Below the pieces are notes generated by a model. The model was not told where the DNA came from. It searched no databases and saw only the letters and a list, made by a program, of their open reading frames with translations. From assembly GCA_903871545.1 (NCBI GenBank), contig CAIQHG010000042.1:1-44088 (forward strand): a stretch of 44,088 nucleotides of DNA, written 5' to 3'. This DNA comes from an uncultured Burkholderiales bacterium (GTDB taxonomy: Bacteria > Pseudomonadota > Gammaproteobacteria > Burkholderiales > Burkholderiaceae_C). The translations under genes were made by a program, and so were the position numbers. The number at the start of each line of letters is the position of its first letter. Within the stretch, counting starts at the first letter, position 1. Below, piece by piece: positions 1-8,903 of this stretch.

Positions 1-80
1 ATTTAAAAAAAATTAATATTTAATTACTAATATAAAAAGAACTCTTGAAATTAAACCTTTAGCTCTGTGAAAGAAAGAAT

Positions 81-1352
81 ATGTCCTTTATTTCTCAATT
101 TTTTAATGCAAGCATGGTCAGCGTGAAACTGATTGGTCAAATCGATGAATTCAAAGGGACATGGAGCCTGCTGGGCAACACAGTAACGGATCACTATTTA
201 AAGCTTCAAAGGGAATCTACGATCGAAACAATTGGGTCAAGTATGCGTTTAGCAGGCATATCAATTGACAACGGGAAAATTAATACTTTATTGACTCAAA
301 CTCATCCGATACTCACAAATTTGAGTCACTCCAAGAACCCTAAAATGAGCTCAGAAAAGGTCATATCAGCAGACGAGGAAAGTAATACTTTAGAACTCAC
401 TAAACAAACTCACCTACCAGACCCAGAAAAAACTCAAAATAAGCCTCCAAATTCATTGCTCAAGGACTCTTTCTGGCCTGCCCCGCAATCCTCTCAATCT
501 GACTTTAACCCCGCTTCCTTAGCTCCAATTAACAAGGGCTTTTTTAGCTCTGAGGAGAACGAGGCCCTCGGATACTTTGAGGCCCTGGAACTGGCCTGGG
601 ACCTTTCCAAGCAAAAGTTCCTAACCTTAGAGCATGTTTTATCCCTCCACCAGACCCTAATGTCTCACAGTCCAAAGGATCAGTGGCACAGCGGGAAATA
701 TAAGATTTCTGCCAATGGATGGAAACTCCAAGCTAATCCTGATCTGCCTAAATATTTTGAAACTGCGTCCACTGCAGATACGCCCAACCGAATGGTCAAT
801 CTAATGGATTGGCTGCGCGCTGAGCTAGGACACGAGCGCACCCATCCCCTCATCATTTGCGCCGTTTTTATGATGACTTTTCTCGAAATTCACCCGTTCC
901 AAGATGGAAACGGCAGAATGGCTCGCATACTGGTCAAATTACTTCTTTGGAGAGGTGGCTATCCCCACACCAAATACAGCTCTTTGGACCATATTTTGGA
1001 ATCAGAGAAATTTGACTTCTACAGAGCTTTAGAACAAACGCTGACTACACTACAAAGGGACCTACCCGACTGGGAGGCATGGTTGCAGTACTTCTTGAGT
1101 GCTGTTTTAAAAGACAGTCAAGGGTTTAATCAAAAACTAAAGAGCGAGAGGAAAAACTTCTCTCCCCTTCCTCAATTGGCAGTTTGCATACTAGAGCTGG
1201 CAAGAACGCAGGGCAAGGTAACTTTGAGGGACGCTCTTAAGGAGACTGACGGTAACCGCAACACCCTTAAATTGCACTTTAAAACTCTCGTAGCCAAGGG
1301 CATGCTGATCAAGGAGGGGCTGGGCGCTGGGGTTTGGTACCACCTCAGTTAG
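81..1352 (+). CDS. Fic family protein (putative AMPylase) with C-terminal winged helix
   Basis: The protein has 423 residues. The Fic core motif HPFQDGNGRMAR lies at residues 271-282 and contains the catalytic histidine (H271) and the phosphate-binding GNGR loop. Fic proteins usually transfer AMP or a related nucleotide moiety to a hydroxyl on a target protein. Upstream of the core, around residue 207, is the GKYK segment commonly seen before Fic domains. The last 70 residues (from about 355) look like a winged-helix DNA-binding domain, so the protein may regulate its own gene. In many Fic proteins a helix carrying (S/T)xxxE(G/N) blocks the active site. The matching place here reads SMRLAG (residues 54-59), with alanine where the inhibitory glutamate is expected. 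Residues 85-165 are polar, low in conservation-like features and probably a linker. No antitoxin-like partner gene is adjacent. The family assignment is firm; the target is unknown. Confidence 0.9.
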   Translation: MSFISQFFNASMVSVKLIGQIDEFKGTWSLLGNTVTDHYLKLQRESTIETIGSSMRLAGISIDNGKINTLLTQTHPILTNLSHSKNPKMSSEKVISADEESNTLELTKQTHLPDPEKTQNKPPNSLLKDSFWPAPQSSQSDFNPASLAPINKGFFSSEENEALGYFEALELAWDLSKQKFLTLEHVLSLHQTLMSHSPKDQWHSGKYKISANGWKLQANPDLPKYFETASTADTPNRMVNLMDWLRAELGHERTHPLIICAVFMMTFLEIHPFQDGNGRMARILVKLLLWRGGYPHTKYSSLDHILESEKFDFYRALEQTLTTLQRDLPDWEAWLQYFLSAVLKDSQGFNQKLKSERKNFSPLPQLAVCILELARTQGKVTLRDALKETDGNRNTLKLHFKTLVAKGMLIKEGLGAGVWYHLS

Positions 1353-1467
1353 AGCAGCGCTATGAGGCAATTTAAGACAGTAACTCATCAACCAGCCATT
1401 ACTTTGCAGTTAACATTAAGTGACAAATTCCTAAAATTCAACAATAACTTCTAAAAAGGAATAAAAA

Positions 1468-1989
1468 TTGACTGATCTTTACAGCGCTTATTTAGATTAT
1501 TTAGCCGCGCTTTGCGTAAAACGCTGTGGACTGACACCTCATTCTAAGGAATTAGCCCAATATTTTGAGCAAGTTTTAATTCAAAACCACTTACAGTCAA
1601 CAAAGAAGAGGGAAGAATTTGAGCGAGAAGGCTGGTCTATTGTTGAGACCTTTACACTCGTAGATGAACACAAAATAGACCCGTTTTTAAAGGGATTGCT
1701 CTCGATCGTAGAAATTCAAAATTTGCTTGAGCAAACGGACTCTAAACAGCAACTCATAACCGTAAACCGCAGTTGCAAGCCCCCTTACCCGCAGACCTGG
1801 TCTTTAGTCCTTCACCCTAATATAGATCTATTTTCCTCATCGCCGTTTAAGGTCAACTTAAAATTAAAAATCGAATTAGCGTCGCCTGAGGCACCTCTTG
1901 AAATCACTTCAATCGAAAACGACTGCGCAGATCAGCCATTATTTTGTGAAAAAATGGAAATGTACAAAATTTTTCACTCTAAAAACTAG
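1468..1989 (+). CDS. hypothetical protein, 173 residues
   Basis: I do not recognise this protein. The start is a TTG eight bases after AAAAAGGA, a good ribosome binding site, and no better ATG is present near it. It is predicted soluble, with no signal peptide or membrane segment. The N-terminal half is acidic/basic and probably helical (residues 20-60, rich in E and K); the C-terminal half looks beta-rich. It follows the fic gene on the same strand after 115 bases, so the two may be co-transcribed, but the gap and its own ribosome site leave that open. It does not look like a classical Fic antitoxin, whose helix would be expected to carry the (S/T)xxxE(G/N) motif; I see none here. Confidence 0.55.
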   Translation: MTDLYSAYLDYLAALCVKRCGLTPHSKELAQYFEQVLIQNHLQSTKKREEFEREGWSIVETFTLVDEHKIDPFLKGLLSIVEIQNLLEQTDSKQQLITVNRSCKPPYPQTWSLVLHPNIDLFSSSPFKVNLKLKIELASPEAPLEITSIENDCADQPLFCEKMEMYKIFHSKN

Positions 1990-2209
1990 ACAATTAAACC
2001 AAATACAAACCCCAGTTAAGGCAAGAATTCACTTCGATTGGTAAAATCTATGGGGTTATTGTCCTGTTTGAGTCCATTTCCCTCCTGCAAACAGGCGACC
2101 TGCGCGTCAAATAATTCGTTATCTGGTTAATTGATCAGCACATTGACGCATATAAAAGCAACACCTGTTTATTTTTAATTTTAAAAGACAAAGTTTATTT
2201 CATTCCCCG

Positions 2210-2737
2210 ATGAGCTCTTACACTGAATCACTTCCCCCCTTTGATGGGCTAAATCTGCGCAAAGCATTTTCTAATTTTGCAACTGGCGTCACAATCGTCA
2301 CGACTGTAGGTGAGAACAACGAGGCCATCGGACTCACAGTCAACTCTTTTAGCTCCGTATCTTTGGACCCTGCACTTGTTTTGTGGAGTTTGAAGAAAAC
2401 CTCCTCAAGTCTTGAAGCTTTTGACTCAAGTGGCCATTTTGCCGTTCATATACTAAGCGCAGCACAAGCAGAGCTTTCTAACCGTTTTGCCAGTAAAACT
2501 AACCAAAAATTTGAAGGCGTCGATTACCGCAAAGGTATCATGGGCATGCCAGTTTTAAATAATTGCGCTTCAGTATTTGAGTGCAAAACAGTGGAGCGGT
2601 TGGTGGCTGGTGACCACGTAATTTTTCTGGGCGAGGTGCTAGCATTTGCAAGGCAGGATATTGACGAGCAAACTTTGATTTTCTGCCAAGGGCAATACGT
2701 TAAAACAAAGGACAGCGAATTGGTTACCCAAAATTAG
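2210..2737 (+). CDS. flavin reductase family protein (FMN-binding)
   Basis: The 175-residue protein is a single flavin-reductase-like domain spanning roughly residues 15-165. Typical family signatures are FATGVTIVT (23-31) and GLTVNSFSSVSLDP (41-54), which form the FMN-binding core. Members use NAD(P)H to reduce FMN or FAD and often serve as the small component of two-component monooxygenases (HpaC, HsaB types). No monooxygenase partner lies beside it, so the acceptor is unknown. The ATG start has no clear Shine-Dalgarno sequence, but the domain begins soon after it and the upstream 220 bases lack another suitable start. A small membrane protein gene follows after 11 bases and is probably in the same transcript. 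Confidence 0.85.
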   Translation: MSSYTESLPPFDGLNLRKAFSNFATGVTIVTTVGENNEAIGLTVNSFSSVSLDPALVLWSLKKTSSSLEAFDSSGHFAVHILSAAQAELSNRFASKTNQKFEGVDYRKGIMGMPVLNNCASVFECKTVERLVAGDHVIFLGEVLAFARQDIDEQTLIFCQGQYVKTKDSELVTQN

Positions 2738-2748
2738 CAGGAGCAGTT

Positions 2749-2964
2749 TTGAAGACTACGGGATATTTTTTTACAATATTTGGAGCCTTAAACGTTTTAT
2801 ACGGTTTTTGGGAGTCTTACTCCAACTTTCCAAGCATCAAAGCCGACAGCCTGATGAGAATCATTGCGAGTGCAATATGCATGGTTGTGGGCGTTATTTT
2901 GATCAGTATCGTCAAACCTAAAGATCCGCTAGAAAATGTCCCGAGGATACTAGGTGACCTGTAA
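2749..2964 (+). CDS. small two-helix membrane protein
   Basis: This 71-residue protein starts at TTG, five bases after CAGGAG, which is a strong ribosome binding site and supports the call. Two hydrophobic segments are visible, at about residues 5-23 and 36-54, separated by a short polar stretch, followed by a charged tail ending in a PKDPLENVP-like segment. I do not recognise a family. It is 11 bases downstream of the flavin reductase gene and converges with the glutathione transferase gene on the other strand. Confidence 0.6.
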   Translation: MKTTGYFFTIFGALNVLYGFWESYSNFPSIKADSLMRIIASAICMVVGVILISIVKPKDPLENVPRILGDL

Positions 2965-2989
2965 CGACTTAATAGTTAGTTTAATAAGT

Positions 2990-3616
2990 TCAACGCAGCT
3001 TGACTTCAAAGCCTCTTTTAACTGCTGGCCTATTCATCAGTAACTCAAACCAACGCTTTACGTTCGGGTAATCGCTCAATTCGATTTGATGACGGGCATG
3101 TCTCCACACCCACCCCAGAATTGCAAAATCAGCGATGGACAACTCATCCGCGAAATAGGTATGCTCCTCTAGCCGATGGTTCATCACTTTATAAAGGCGC
3201 TTCGTCTCTGCTGAAAACCGTTTAAGCCCATACCTTTGATCATCCACATTCTCTAGACCAAGGAAATGGTGCACTTGTCCAGGGGCAGGTCCAAAACCTC
3301 CCATTTGAAACATCAACCACTCAAGTACAGCTACGCGTTGGTTTGACTTGGGCGGCAAAAACTTTCCCGTTTTCTCTGCAAGGTAAATAAGAATAGCCCC
3401 AGACTCAAAAACCGATATGGGTCGCCCCTCGGGGCCGTCTGGATCTGTAATCGCAGGTATTTTGTTGTTTGGACTGATTGCTAAAAACTCAGGTTTAAAT
3501 TGCTGATCCTTGGTGATGTCAACAATTTGAGCGTTATAGCTCAAACCCATCTCCTCTAAAGCAACGGATATTTTTCTGCCGTTTGGGGTATCAAATGCAA
3601 ATAATTGAATAGTCAT
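2990..3616 (-). CDS. glutathione S-transferase, class Nu (YfcG/YghU-like)
   Basis: The protein has 208 residues, the normal length for the family. The N-terminal thioredoxin fold carries TPNG at residues 10-13 where many glutathione transferases have a catalytic Ser, Tyr or Cys; this is the hallmark of the class Nu enzymes YfcG and YghU of E. coli, which have glutathione disulfide and peroxide reductase activity. The glutathione-binding segments SPNNKIPA (48-55) and FESGAI (70-75) match the same group. The C-terminal all-helical domain runs from about residue 90 and contains the usual SIADFA-type segment. The gene stands alone on the minus strand downstream of the TPR gene, separated by 75 bases, and converges with the small membrane protein gene. 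Confidence 0.88.
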   Translation of the reverse strand: MTIQLFAFDTPNGRKISVALEEMGLSYNAQIVDITKDQQFKPEFLAISPNNKIPAITDPDGPEGRPISVFESGAILIYLAEKTGKFLPPKSNQRVAVLEWLMFQMGGFGPAPGQVHHFLGLENVDDQRYGLKRFSAETKRLYKVMNHRLEEHTYFADELSIADFAILGWVWRHARHQIELSDYPNVKRWFELLMNRPAVKRGFEVKLR

Positions 3617-3691
3617 GAGAAATATCTAAATAAAGAAAATGTTGTTAATGATAAACGGTTTAAGTAGGAATAAAGTAAATTTGTCACTCGT

Positions 3692-5605
3692 TTAAGGTTT
3701 TTGATCCCAACGAGTGCTTACTATGCGCTCTAAATCAGACCTCAGCAGGCGCAGGGGCGAGTCCCATTCACCCCATTTGGTTTGCCTGTATAACTTGGTA
3801 TTTTTGTACCACGGAGATAAGTCCGTACCCGTAAACCAGCGCCAATCGGCCACAAATGCCAACAAGGCACAAGTTGGCTTGCCCATTGCACTTGCCAAAT
3901 GCAGAACTGAGTTGTCAATGCTAATCACCAAGTCACATGCCTGCACTAAATTAGATAGTCCATTTATGTCAGCGTAATTGTCCACATCTTTGTACTGAAG
4001 CACCTGTAAATCTGGATAGCTTCCTTGGCCATTGTTATTTTTACCGAGTGAAGTAGCACTTGATAAAATCTCATCCTCCACCTCCCCGTACTGCAAACTC
4101 ACACACTTGATGGGAAGTCCTGTAAAAACCCGCAGAAGTTGGACAAGTTTAATCGACCTCCTCGCCCCAGTTTTCTGATTGACACTGCTCCAGGCAATAC
4201 CGACCAATAACTCTTTTTCACTAATCACACCTAGCCCCTGTCTTGCTTGGGCGACTTTGCTTGGGTCATTAGCCTTTAAATAAGGCGTGTTGAAAATGAA
4301 ATCCTTTGAAGGTTTTTTTGGATTAATGCCTAAATGGATTAGTAAACTGCTTAGAGGTAAATGCGCGTCGTACTCACCTCTCACGACCTCACTGATGTCG
4401 TCTCTAAACTCAATTGAGATTTTGTCCTTCAAAGCTACGCTCAACATATCCTTCAAACGAGGATCAAACTTAGCAGTGATCTCTTTATCAGCAAATTCGG
4501 GGTGTCGAAGAAAATTAGCCCAAAAAATCTCGTTGCCTAAACCATGTTCAGCCCAAACAAGCAGACGTTTGTAGCGCGTACCTGGACGCAACTGGGGAAC
4601 TTCAGTTTTTGGGTAAAGCCCTCTATTCTCTGGCAAGCTCCACCTGTTTTCGTACCCCAAAAGACCCTTCTCAAAATCTACATAGGTGAGCTGAATAATC
4701 GTAATGTTCCACAATACTTCAAAGGATTGGGGATGTATCTCAAGGGCTCTTTGGTAACACTTGAGCGCCTCTTGAAATAAATTAAAACGCTGATACAGAA
4801 GTCCTTTGTTATAAAGCGCTTGATAAAAAGTGGGCGCCAACCTTAGAGCCATCTCATAGCATGCAAGGGCTTTATCCCAAACCTCCTCTGCAAGGAAAAG
4901 GTTACCCATGTTGTTATAGGTGAAAGCGTTTTGAGGATCAATTACCAAAGATTTTTTGTAACATACTTTGGCCGCGCCCAGTTGGTTTAGCTCACCTAAA
5001 ATATTGCCCATATTGTCGTAAAAATAACTCACGCTAGGAGCGAGTTCAACTGCATTTTGAAAATCTTTTTCTGCAAAAGACAAACTCTTCAGCGCAAGTA
5101 AAAGATCCCCTCTATTGTTGTAGTAGTAAGGGTTTGAGGAGTCAATAAAAATAGCAGAGTTATAAGCCTTTAGTGCCTCTTGCCACTCCCCCCTTTTTTT
5201 ATGAATATTGGCTTTGTTAAAGAACGCACTGTGATTATTTATATCCAAATCGCAAGCTCTGCCATAAGACTTAAGAGCCAACTCCATTCCCTCATCAGTA
5301 TTGGCTTTCAGTTCTAAAAAACAACCTAACTCAAAATGAATATCTGCATCGTTTTGAGTACCAGGCATTTCTAATGCCATGGACAACCACTCACAAGCCG
5401 TCTCCAAGTTATTGGACTGTGCTGCAATTCGCCCCAAATAGGCCATTGCAGTGCCTCTTAGGAATGACAGCTGAATATCAGCACTCGGGGGATTTAAAGC
5501 ACTTATCTCTTTAAAAATAGTTTGGCTAGCTGCAAAATCTCCTTGCCTGTAAAAGGAAAGTGCAAGCTCAAGGGATTGGCTTATATTGATTTGATCGGTG
5601 TTCAA
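3692..5605 (-). CDS. TPR protein with C-terminal glycosyltransferase-like (ADP-heptosyltransferase-type) domain
   Basis: The 637-residue protein starts at TTG, 14 bases after the stop of the transporter gene; the next in-frame ATG lies inside the second helical repeat, so TTG is preferred. Residues 10 to about 320 are tetratricopeptide repeats; the clearest are YNNRGD, YNNMGN and YNKGLL units spaced about 34 residues apart. From about residue 340 the sequence changes to a glycosyltransferase-like fold, with WAEHGLGNEIFW near the start and the ACDLVISIDNSVLHLASAMGKP segment near the end, as in ADP-heptosyltransferase-like proteins and TPR proteins linked to protein or polysaccharide glycosylation. 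The actual sugar donor and acceptor are unknown. It is probably co-transcribed with the upstream transporter gene, perhaps without functional connection. Confidence 0.75.
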   Translation of the reverse strand: MNTDQINISQSLELALSFYRQGDFAASQTIFKEISALNPPSADIQLSFLRGTAMAYLGRIAAQSNNLETACEWLSMALEMPGTQNDADIHFELGCFLELKANTDEGMELALKSYGRACDLDINNHSAFFNKANIHKKRGEWQEALKAYNSAIFIDSSNPYYYNNRGDLLLALKSLSFAEKDFQNAVELAPSVSYFYDNMGNILGELNQLGAAKVCYKKSLVIDPQNAFTYNNMGNLFLAEEVWDKALACYEMALRLAPTFYQALYNKGLLYQRFNLFQEALKCYQRALEIHPQSFEVLWNITIIQLTYVDFEKGLLGYENRWSLPENRGLYPKTEVPQLRPGTRYKRLLVWAEHGLGNEIFWANFLRHPEFADKEITAKFDPRLKDMLSVALKDKISIEFRDDISEVVRGEYDAHLPLSSLLIHLGINPKKPSKDFIFNTPYLKANDPSKVAQARQGLGVISEKELLVGIAWSSVNQKTGARRSIKLVQLLRVFTGLPIKCVSLQYGEVEDEILSSATSLGKNNNGQGSYPDLQVLQYKDVDNYADINGLSNLVQACDLVISIDNSVLHLASAMGKPTCALLAFVADWRWFTGTDLSPWYKNTKLYRQTKWGEWDSPLRLLRSDLERIVSTRWDQKP

Positions 5606-5619
5606 GTGCTCGGACGCGT

Positions 5620-6894
5620 TTAGACAAACAAAATAAGCGCCGCATTGGCACTAGACAAGAAGGTGGCTAGTGTGCCCACCAACAAGGCCCTGGGCCCAAG
5701 ACTAACAATCTCCTCACGCCGCGTTGGCGCCATAGCTCCTAGACCAGCTATGACGATACCTAGGCTTCCAAAGTTTGCAAAACCGCACAACAAATAGGTC
5801 ATCAATATACGGCTTTTATCATTCATTGCGTCAATAGACAGATGACTGAAATCCAAATAAGCGATGAACTCATTTAAAACCAACTTTGTGCCTAGCAGTT
5901 GACCTGCCGCTTGTGTATCAACCCAGTCCACACCAAGACTCCAAGCAACGGGTTGCATCACCCAGCCAACTGTGCGCTGAAGGGTTAGGGGTGCAGCGTC
6001 AGGCATTGGGATCAAAGACAGCACACCGTTTGCAAGAGCAACCAATGCAACCAATACGATGAGCATTGCAACCACGTTGGCCAAAAGCTTCAAACCTTGA
6101 ATGGTTCCCGTGCTAATTGCATCCATGAGGCTTTTGTAATGCAGTTGCAGTTTAATCGCTTGTGGACTAACGTCGTGGCCGATGCCGGTCATTGGGATCA
6201 CCACCAAACTAAGGACGACTGATGCGGGCGCACTCATAATGGATCCTATTAAGAGGTGACCAATTGCGTTGGGAACCACGTCTTTGAGAAAGCTTGCGTA
6301 AAGAACTAGCACTGTGCCGGACAAAGTCGCCATCCCAGAGCTCATCACAATCATCATCTCAGACCTGGTCAATGTACTTAAGTAGGGACTTATCAAAAGA
6401 GGTGCCTCTACCATCCCGACCAAAACGGTGGAGACTGTTGCAAAGCTGGTTGCCCCGCCAATCCTAAATATCCTCCCCAAAATCCATGCAAACACTGCGA
6501 CCACTTTTGGAAGAATTTGCCAATAATATAAAACGGCTGAAAGGGCGCTAAAAACCAAAATCATGGGCAATGCCTGTACCCCTAAAATGAAGGAGTTCTC
6601 GGGCGCTGCGACAGTGAAGGGGGACGGCCCGCCCCCTAAGTATCCAAAAACCAAAGAAGTACCCGCTTTTGTGGCGCTTTGGACAGCTAAAACGACTTGA
6701 TTCAAGTAGACAAAGATTTGTTGAAAAAAACGAACCTTAAGTAAAAGTAGCGCCAGTAAAAACTGAAATAAGAGTCCTTTTAAAAGATTTCTCCAAGAGA
6801 TTTCAGCTCTCCTCTCAGAACATATGAACGTTAACAAAACAATGAGTGAAATTCCCACAAGAGGGCGTAGGCTGTCTATTTGAAGTTGATACAA
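5620..6894 (-). CDS. nupC: concentrative nucleoside transporter (NupC family)
   Basis: The protein has 424 residues, close to the usual 400-425, with many hydrophobic segments across its length. Family landmarks include GTSLVFGYLG near residue 80, the GMVEAPL segment (equivalent to the conserved (Q/M)xEAP motif in the transport core), TKLVLNEFIAYLD and the LCGFANFGSLGI segment near the C terminus. These proteins import nucleosides across the inner membrane with protons or sodium ions. The reading frame begins at a TTG without a strong ribosome site; no ATG occurs before the first membrane segment. It is the first gene of a likely two-gene unit with the TPR/glycosyltransferase-like gene. Confidence 0.85.
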   Translation of the reverse strand: MYQLQIDSLRPLVGISLIVLLTFICSERRAEISWRNLLKGLLFQFLLALLLLKVRFFQQIFVYLNQVVLAVQSATKAGTSLVFGYLGGGPSPFTVAAPENSFILGVQALPMILVFSALSAVLYYWQILPKVVAVFAWILGRIFRIGGATSFATVSTVLVGMVEAPLLISPYLSTLTRSEMMIVMSSGMATLSGTVLVLYASFLKDVVPNAIGHLLIGSIMSAPASVVLSLVVIPMTGIGHDVSPQAIKLQLHYKSLMDAISTGTIQGLKLLANVVAMLIVLVALVALANGVLSLIPMPDAAPLTLQRTVGWVMQPVAWSLGVDWVDTQAAGQLLGTKLVLNEFIAYLDFSHLSIDAMNDKSRILMTYLLCGFANFGSLGIVIAGLGAMAPTRREEIVSLGPRALLVGTLATFLSSANAALILFV

Positions 6895-7102
6895 AATAGG
6901 ATACTCAAAGAAATTAAAGGTCTATCGAATACCCTCTAATTGAAGATTTAAATGCCAAAAGAAGAACAAAAGACTTGATAATGATGAGTATTTTACTGGA
7001 GTGGTGCAACATTAATTTACTCATCCTTATTTCCAAAATTCATTTCTAATTTACCCTGAAACATTAGAATTTTTCAACCTCACTAAAAAACTACTTTACA
7101 CC

Positions 7103-7711
7103 ATGAAACTCTTTTTTTCCCCCACCTCCCCTTATGTCAAAAAGGTGCTTATTTGCGCCGATGAGTTAGGTTTAAGTGACAAAATTGAGCTCCTTCCTGC
7201 AAAAGCCAGCCCAGTCCTAAGGGACCAAAGCATTGTTGCTAAGAATCCTCTGGGTAAAGTTCCCACTCTACTGACAGATGAGGGAGTTGCGCTGTTTGAT
7301 AGCAGGGTCATTTGTGAGTATTTGAACGATATCGCAGACGCAGACCTATTCCCCAAGGACAAACGCGCTAAGTGGAATGCGATTGCGATGCAAGCCTTAG
7401 GTGACGGTCTGTTAGATGCAGCCTTACTTGCAAGATATGAATCATTTCTACGTCCCCAAGAGTTTCTTTGGAAAGATTGGGAAACCGGGCAAATCGATAA
7501 AGTGAAGTCCTGCTTAGCAGATTTTGAAAACAACACCTCAAAGGACTCGGTCTTTCATATAGGGCACATTACTCTGGCTTGCGGACTGGCCTACTTGGAC
7601 TTGAGGTTTGATTATTTAGATTGGCGCGCAAGCCACCCAAAACTTAAGTTTTGGTTTGAGGAGATTTCTAAGCGTAAATCTTTTGCAAAAGAGTGGTCGC
7701 TCAAAGAGTAA
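7103..7711 (+). CDS. glutathione S-transferase family protein (YibF-like)
   Basis: This 202-residue protein has an N-terminal thioredoxin-like domain (about residues 1-78) and a helical C-terminal domain. The start KLFFSPTSPYVKKV, NPLGKVPTL (glutathione-binding cis-proline loop) and DSRVICEYL resemble E. coli YibF and its relatives. The segment ALGDGLLDAALLARYE in the helical domain also fits that group. The substrate is not known for this subfamily. It is only distantly similar to the class Nu enzyme at 2990-3616. The gene is monocistronic and is followed directly by a tandem-repeat region. Confidence 0.85.
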   Translation: MKLFFSPTSPYVKKVLICADELGLSDKIELLPAKASPVLRDQSIVAKNPLGKVPTLLTDEGVALFDSRVICEYLNDIADADLFPKDKRAKWNAIAMQALGDGLLDAALLARYESFLRPQEFLWKDWETGQIDKVKSCLADFENNTSKDSVFHIGHITLACGLAYLDLRFDYLDWRASHPKLKFWFEEISKRKSFAKEWSLKE

Positions 7712-7742
7712 AGATACAACCTACTTGAGCGTCTGCCACCTC

Positions 7743-7846
7743 GTCAATCCCGCGGTTCAAATCGGCGTTTCAAATCGGCGTTTCAAATCGGCGTTTCAAG
7801 CCGTCGTTTCAAACTAGCGTGTTGATCCATCGTGTCGAACCATTGT
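7743..7846 (+). repeat. 13-bp tandem repeat, eight decaying units
   Basis: Three identical copies of TTCAAATCGGCGT stand in a row at 7756-7794. Next come TTCAAGCCGTCGT, TTCAAACTAGCGT, GTTGATCCATCGT and GTCGAACCATTGT, and before the perfect copies a divergent unit at 7743. All keep the 13-base phase. The first five bases and the terminal CGT are the best conserved. The array lies about 30 bases after the stop of the glutathione transferase gene and is not in a convincing reading frame. It looks like a minisatellite with recent expansion in the middle. Confidence 0.85.
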
Positions 7847-8092
7847 TTACACTGCAAAAATAAACGTAAACCAAAAGCGTTTGGGAGGCGGGACACTTTG
7901 AGCTTTGGAGCCGGGGCAGTGCACCACTCTTGCCCCCCTCAGAAGTCTCGCTTAGTTGGTTTTGCATGACCAAGCGAGCCGCGCAAGCCCCTCGCTTTAG
8001 CCATGGGGAGAGTTCAAAAGCACAAGCTAAATAAGTGCCCATTACTCCATCACTTTTTAGCTTAAGTGCACTTATCGGCTAGGTGCCCACCA
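7847..8092. other. intergenic tail with a 12-bp palindrome
   Basis: Together with the tandem repeat this completes the 381-base gap before phaB. No gene is supported. A perfect palindrome, TAAGTGCACTTA, is at 8063-8074, just past the phaB stop. It could fold in RNA or bind a dimeric regulator, but there is no T-run after it on either strand, so it is not a standard intrinsic terminator. Confidence 0.4.
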
Positions 8093-8830
8093 TTAGCCCA
8101 TATGTAATCCACCATTGCAGGCAAACTCAGCGCCCGTGGTGAATCCCGACTCATCGCTTGCCAGCCACCCCACAATGGAGCCAATCTCCTCTGGCGTGCC
8201 AAGACGTTTGACGGGAATGGTGTTGACGATTTTGTCCAAAATCTCGGGCTTAATAGCTTTGACCATATCTGTACCAATATAACCAGGACTGACCGTATTG
8301 ACAGTCACTCCCTTATTGGCCATCTCAAGGGCCAAGGCCATGCTAAAGCCGTGCATACCTGCTTTAGCAGCAGAGTAGTTGGTCTGACCTGATTGGCCTT
8401 TGGCGCCGTTGACAGAGCTGATTTGGATGATCCTGCCCCATCCTCGCTCAACCATGTCTCCCACAACTTGTTTGGTCACATTAAACATGGAGTTTAGATT
8501 CGTATCAATCACTGCGTCCCAATCGTCTCGGGTCATCTTCAAAAACATGCGATCCCTTGTGATACCGGCGTTGTTCACCAACACATCAATGGGGCCGTGA
8601 TCCGCTTTTGCTTTAGCAAATGCATCCACAGTTGAATCCCAAGCACTCACATTTCCAACTGAGGCGTAAAAAGAAAATCCCAGTGCCTTTTGTTCGTCCA
8701 ACCATTTTGCATAGTCACGCGTGGGACCACACCCAGCAATAACAGTAAACCCCATTTTGTGAAGTCGTTGACAAATGGCCGTTCCAATCCCCCCCATACC
8801 TCCAGTGACGTACGCTACTTTTTTACTCAT
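8093..8830 (-). CDS. phaB: acetoacetyl-CoA reductase (NADPH)
   Basis: This 245-residue short-chain dehydrogenase reduces acetoacetyl-CoA to (R)-3-hydroxybutyryl-CoA, the second step of polyhydroxybutyrate synthesis. The cofactor loop is TGGMGGIG (residues 9-16), NNAG is at 86-89, and the catalytic residues are the serine pair S138/S139, Y152 and K156 in the YSAAK motif. The C-terminal VSPGYIGTDMVKAI segment is highly typical of PhaB in Cupriavidus and related betaproteobacteria. It is the last gene of the phaC-phaA-phaB unit, 73 bases after phaA. Confidence 0.95.
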   Translation of the reverse strand: MSKKVAYVTGGMGGIGTAICQRLHKMGFTVIAGCGPTRDYAKWLDEQKALGFSFYASVGNVSAWDSTVDAFAKAKADHGPIDVLVNNAGITRDRMFLKMTRDDWDAVIDTNLNSMFNVTKQVVGDMVERGWGRIIQISSVNGAKGQSGQTNYSAAKAGMHGFSMALALEMANKGVTVNTVSPGYIGTDMVKAIKPEILDKIVNTIPVKRLGTPEEIGSIVGWLASDESGFTTGAEFACNGGLHMG

Positions 8831-8903
8831 CTTTTGTCCCTTTATAGAATTTATATTTTTTACCGACTCTTCTTAACCCACACAGTTCAAACTAAACACT
8901 AAC

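Noticed and set aside
7809..8042. Minus-strand 77-codon frame next to phaB
   Set aside because: It runs into the 13-bp repeat, has no ribosome site and shows no recognisable protein features.
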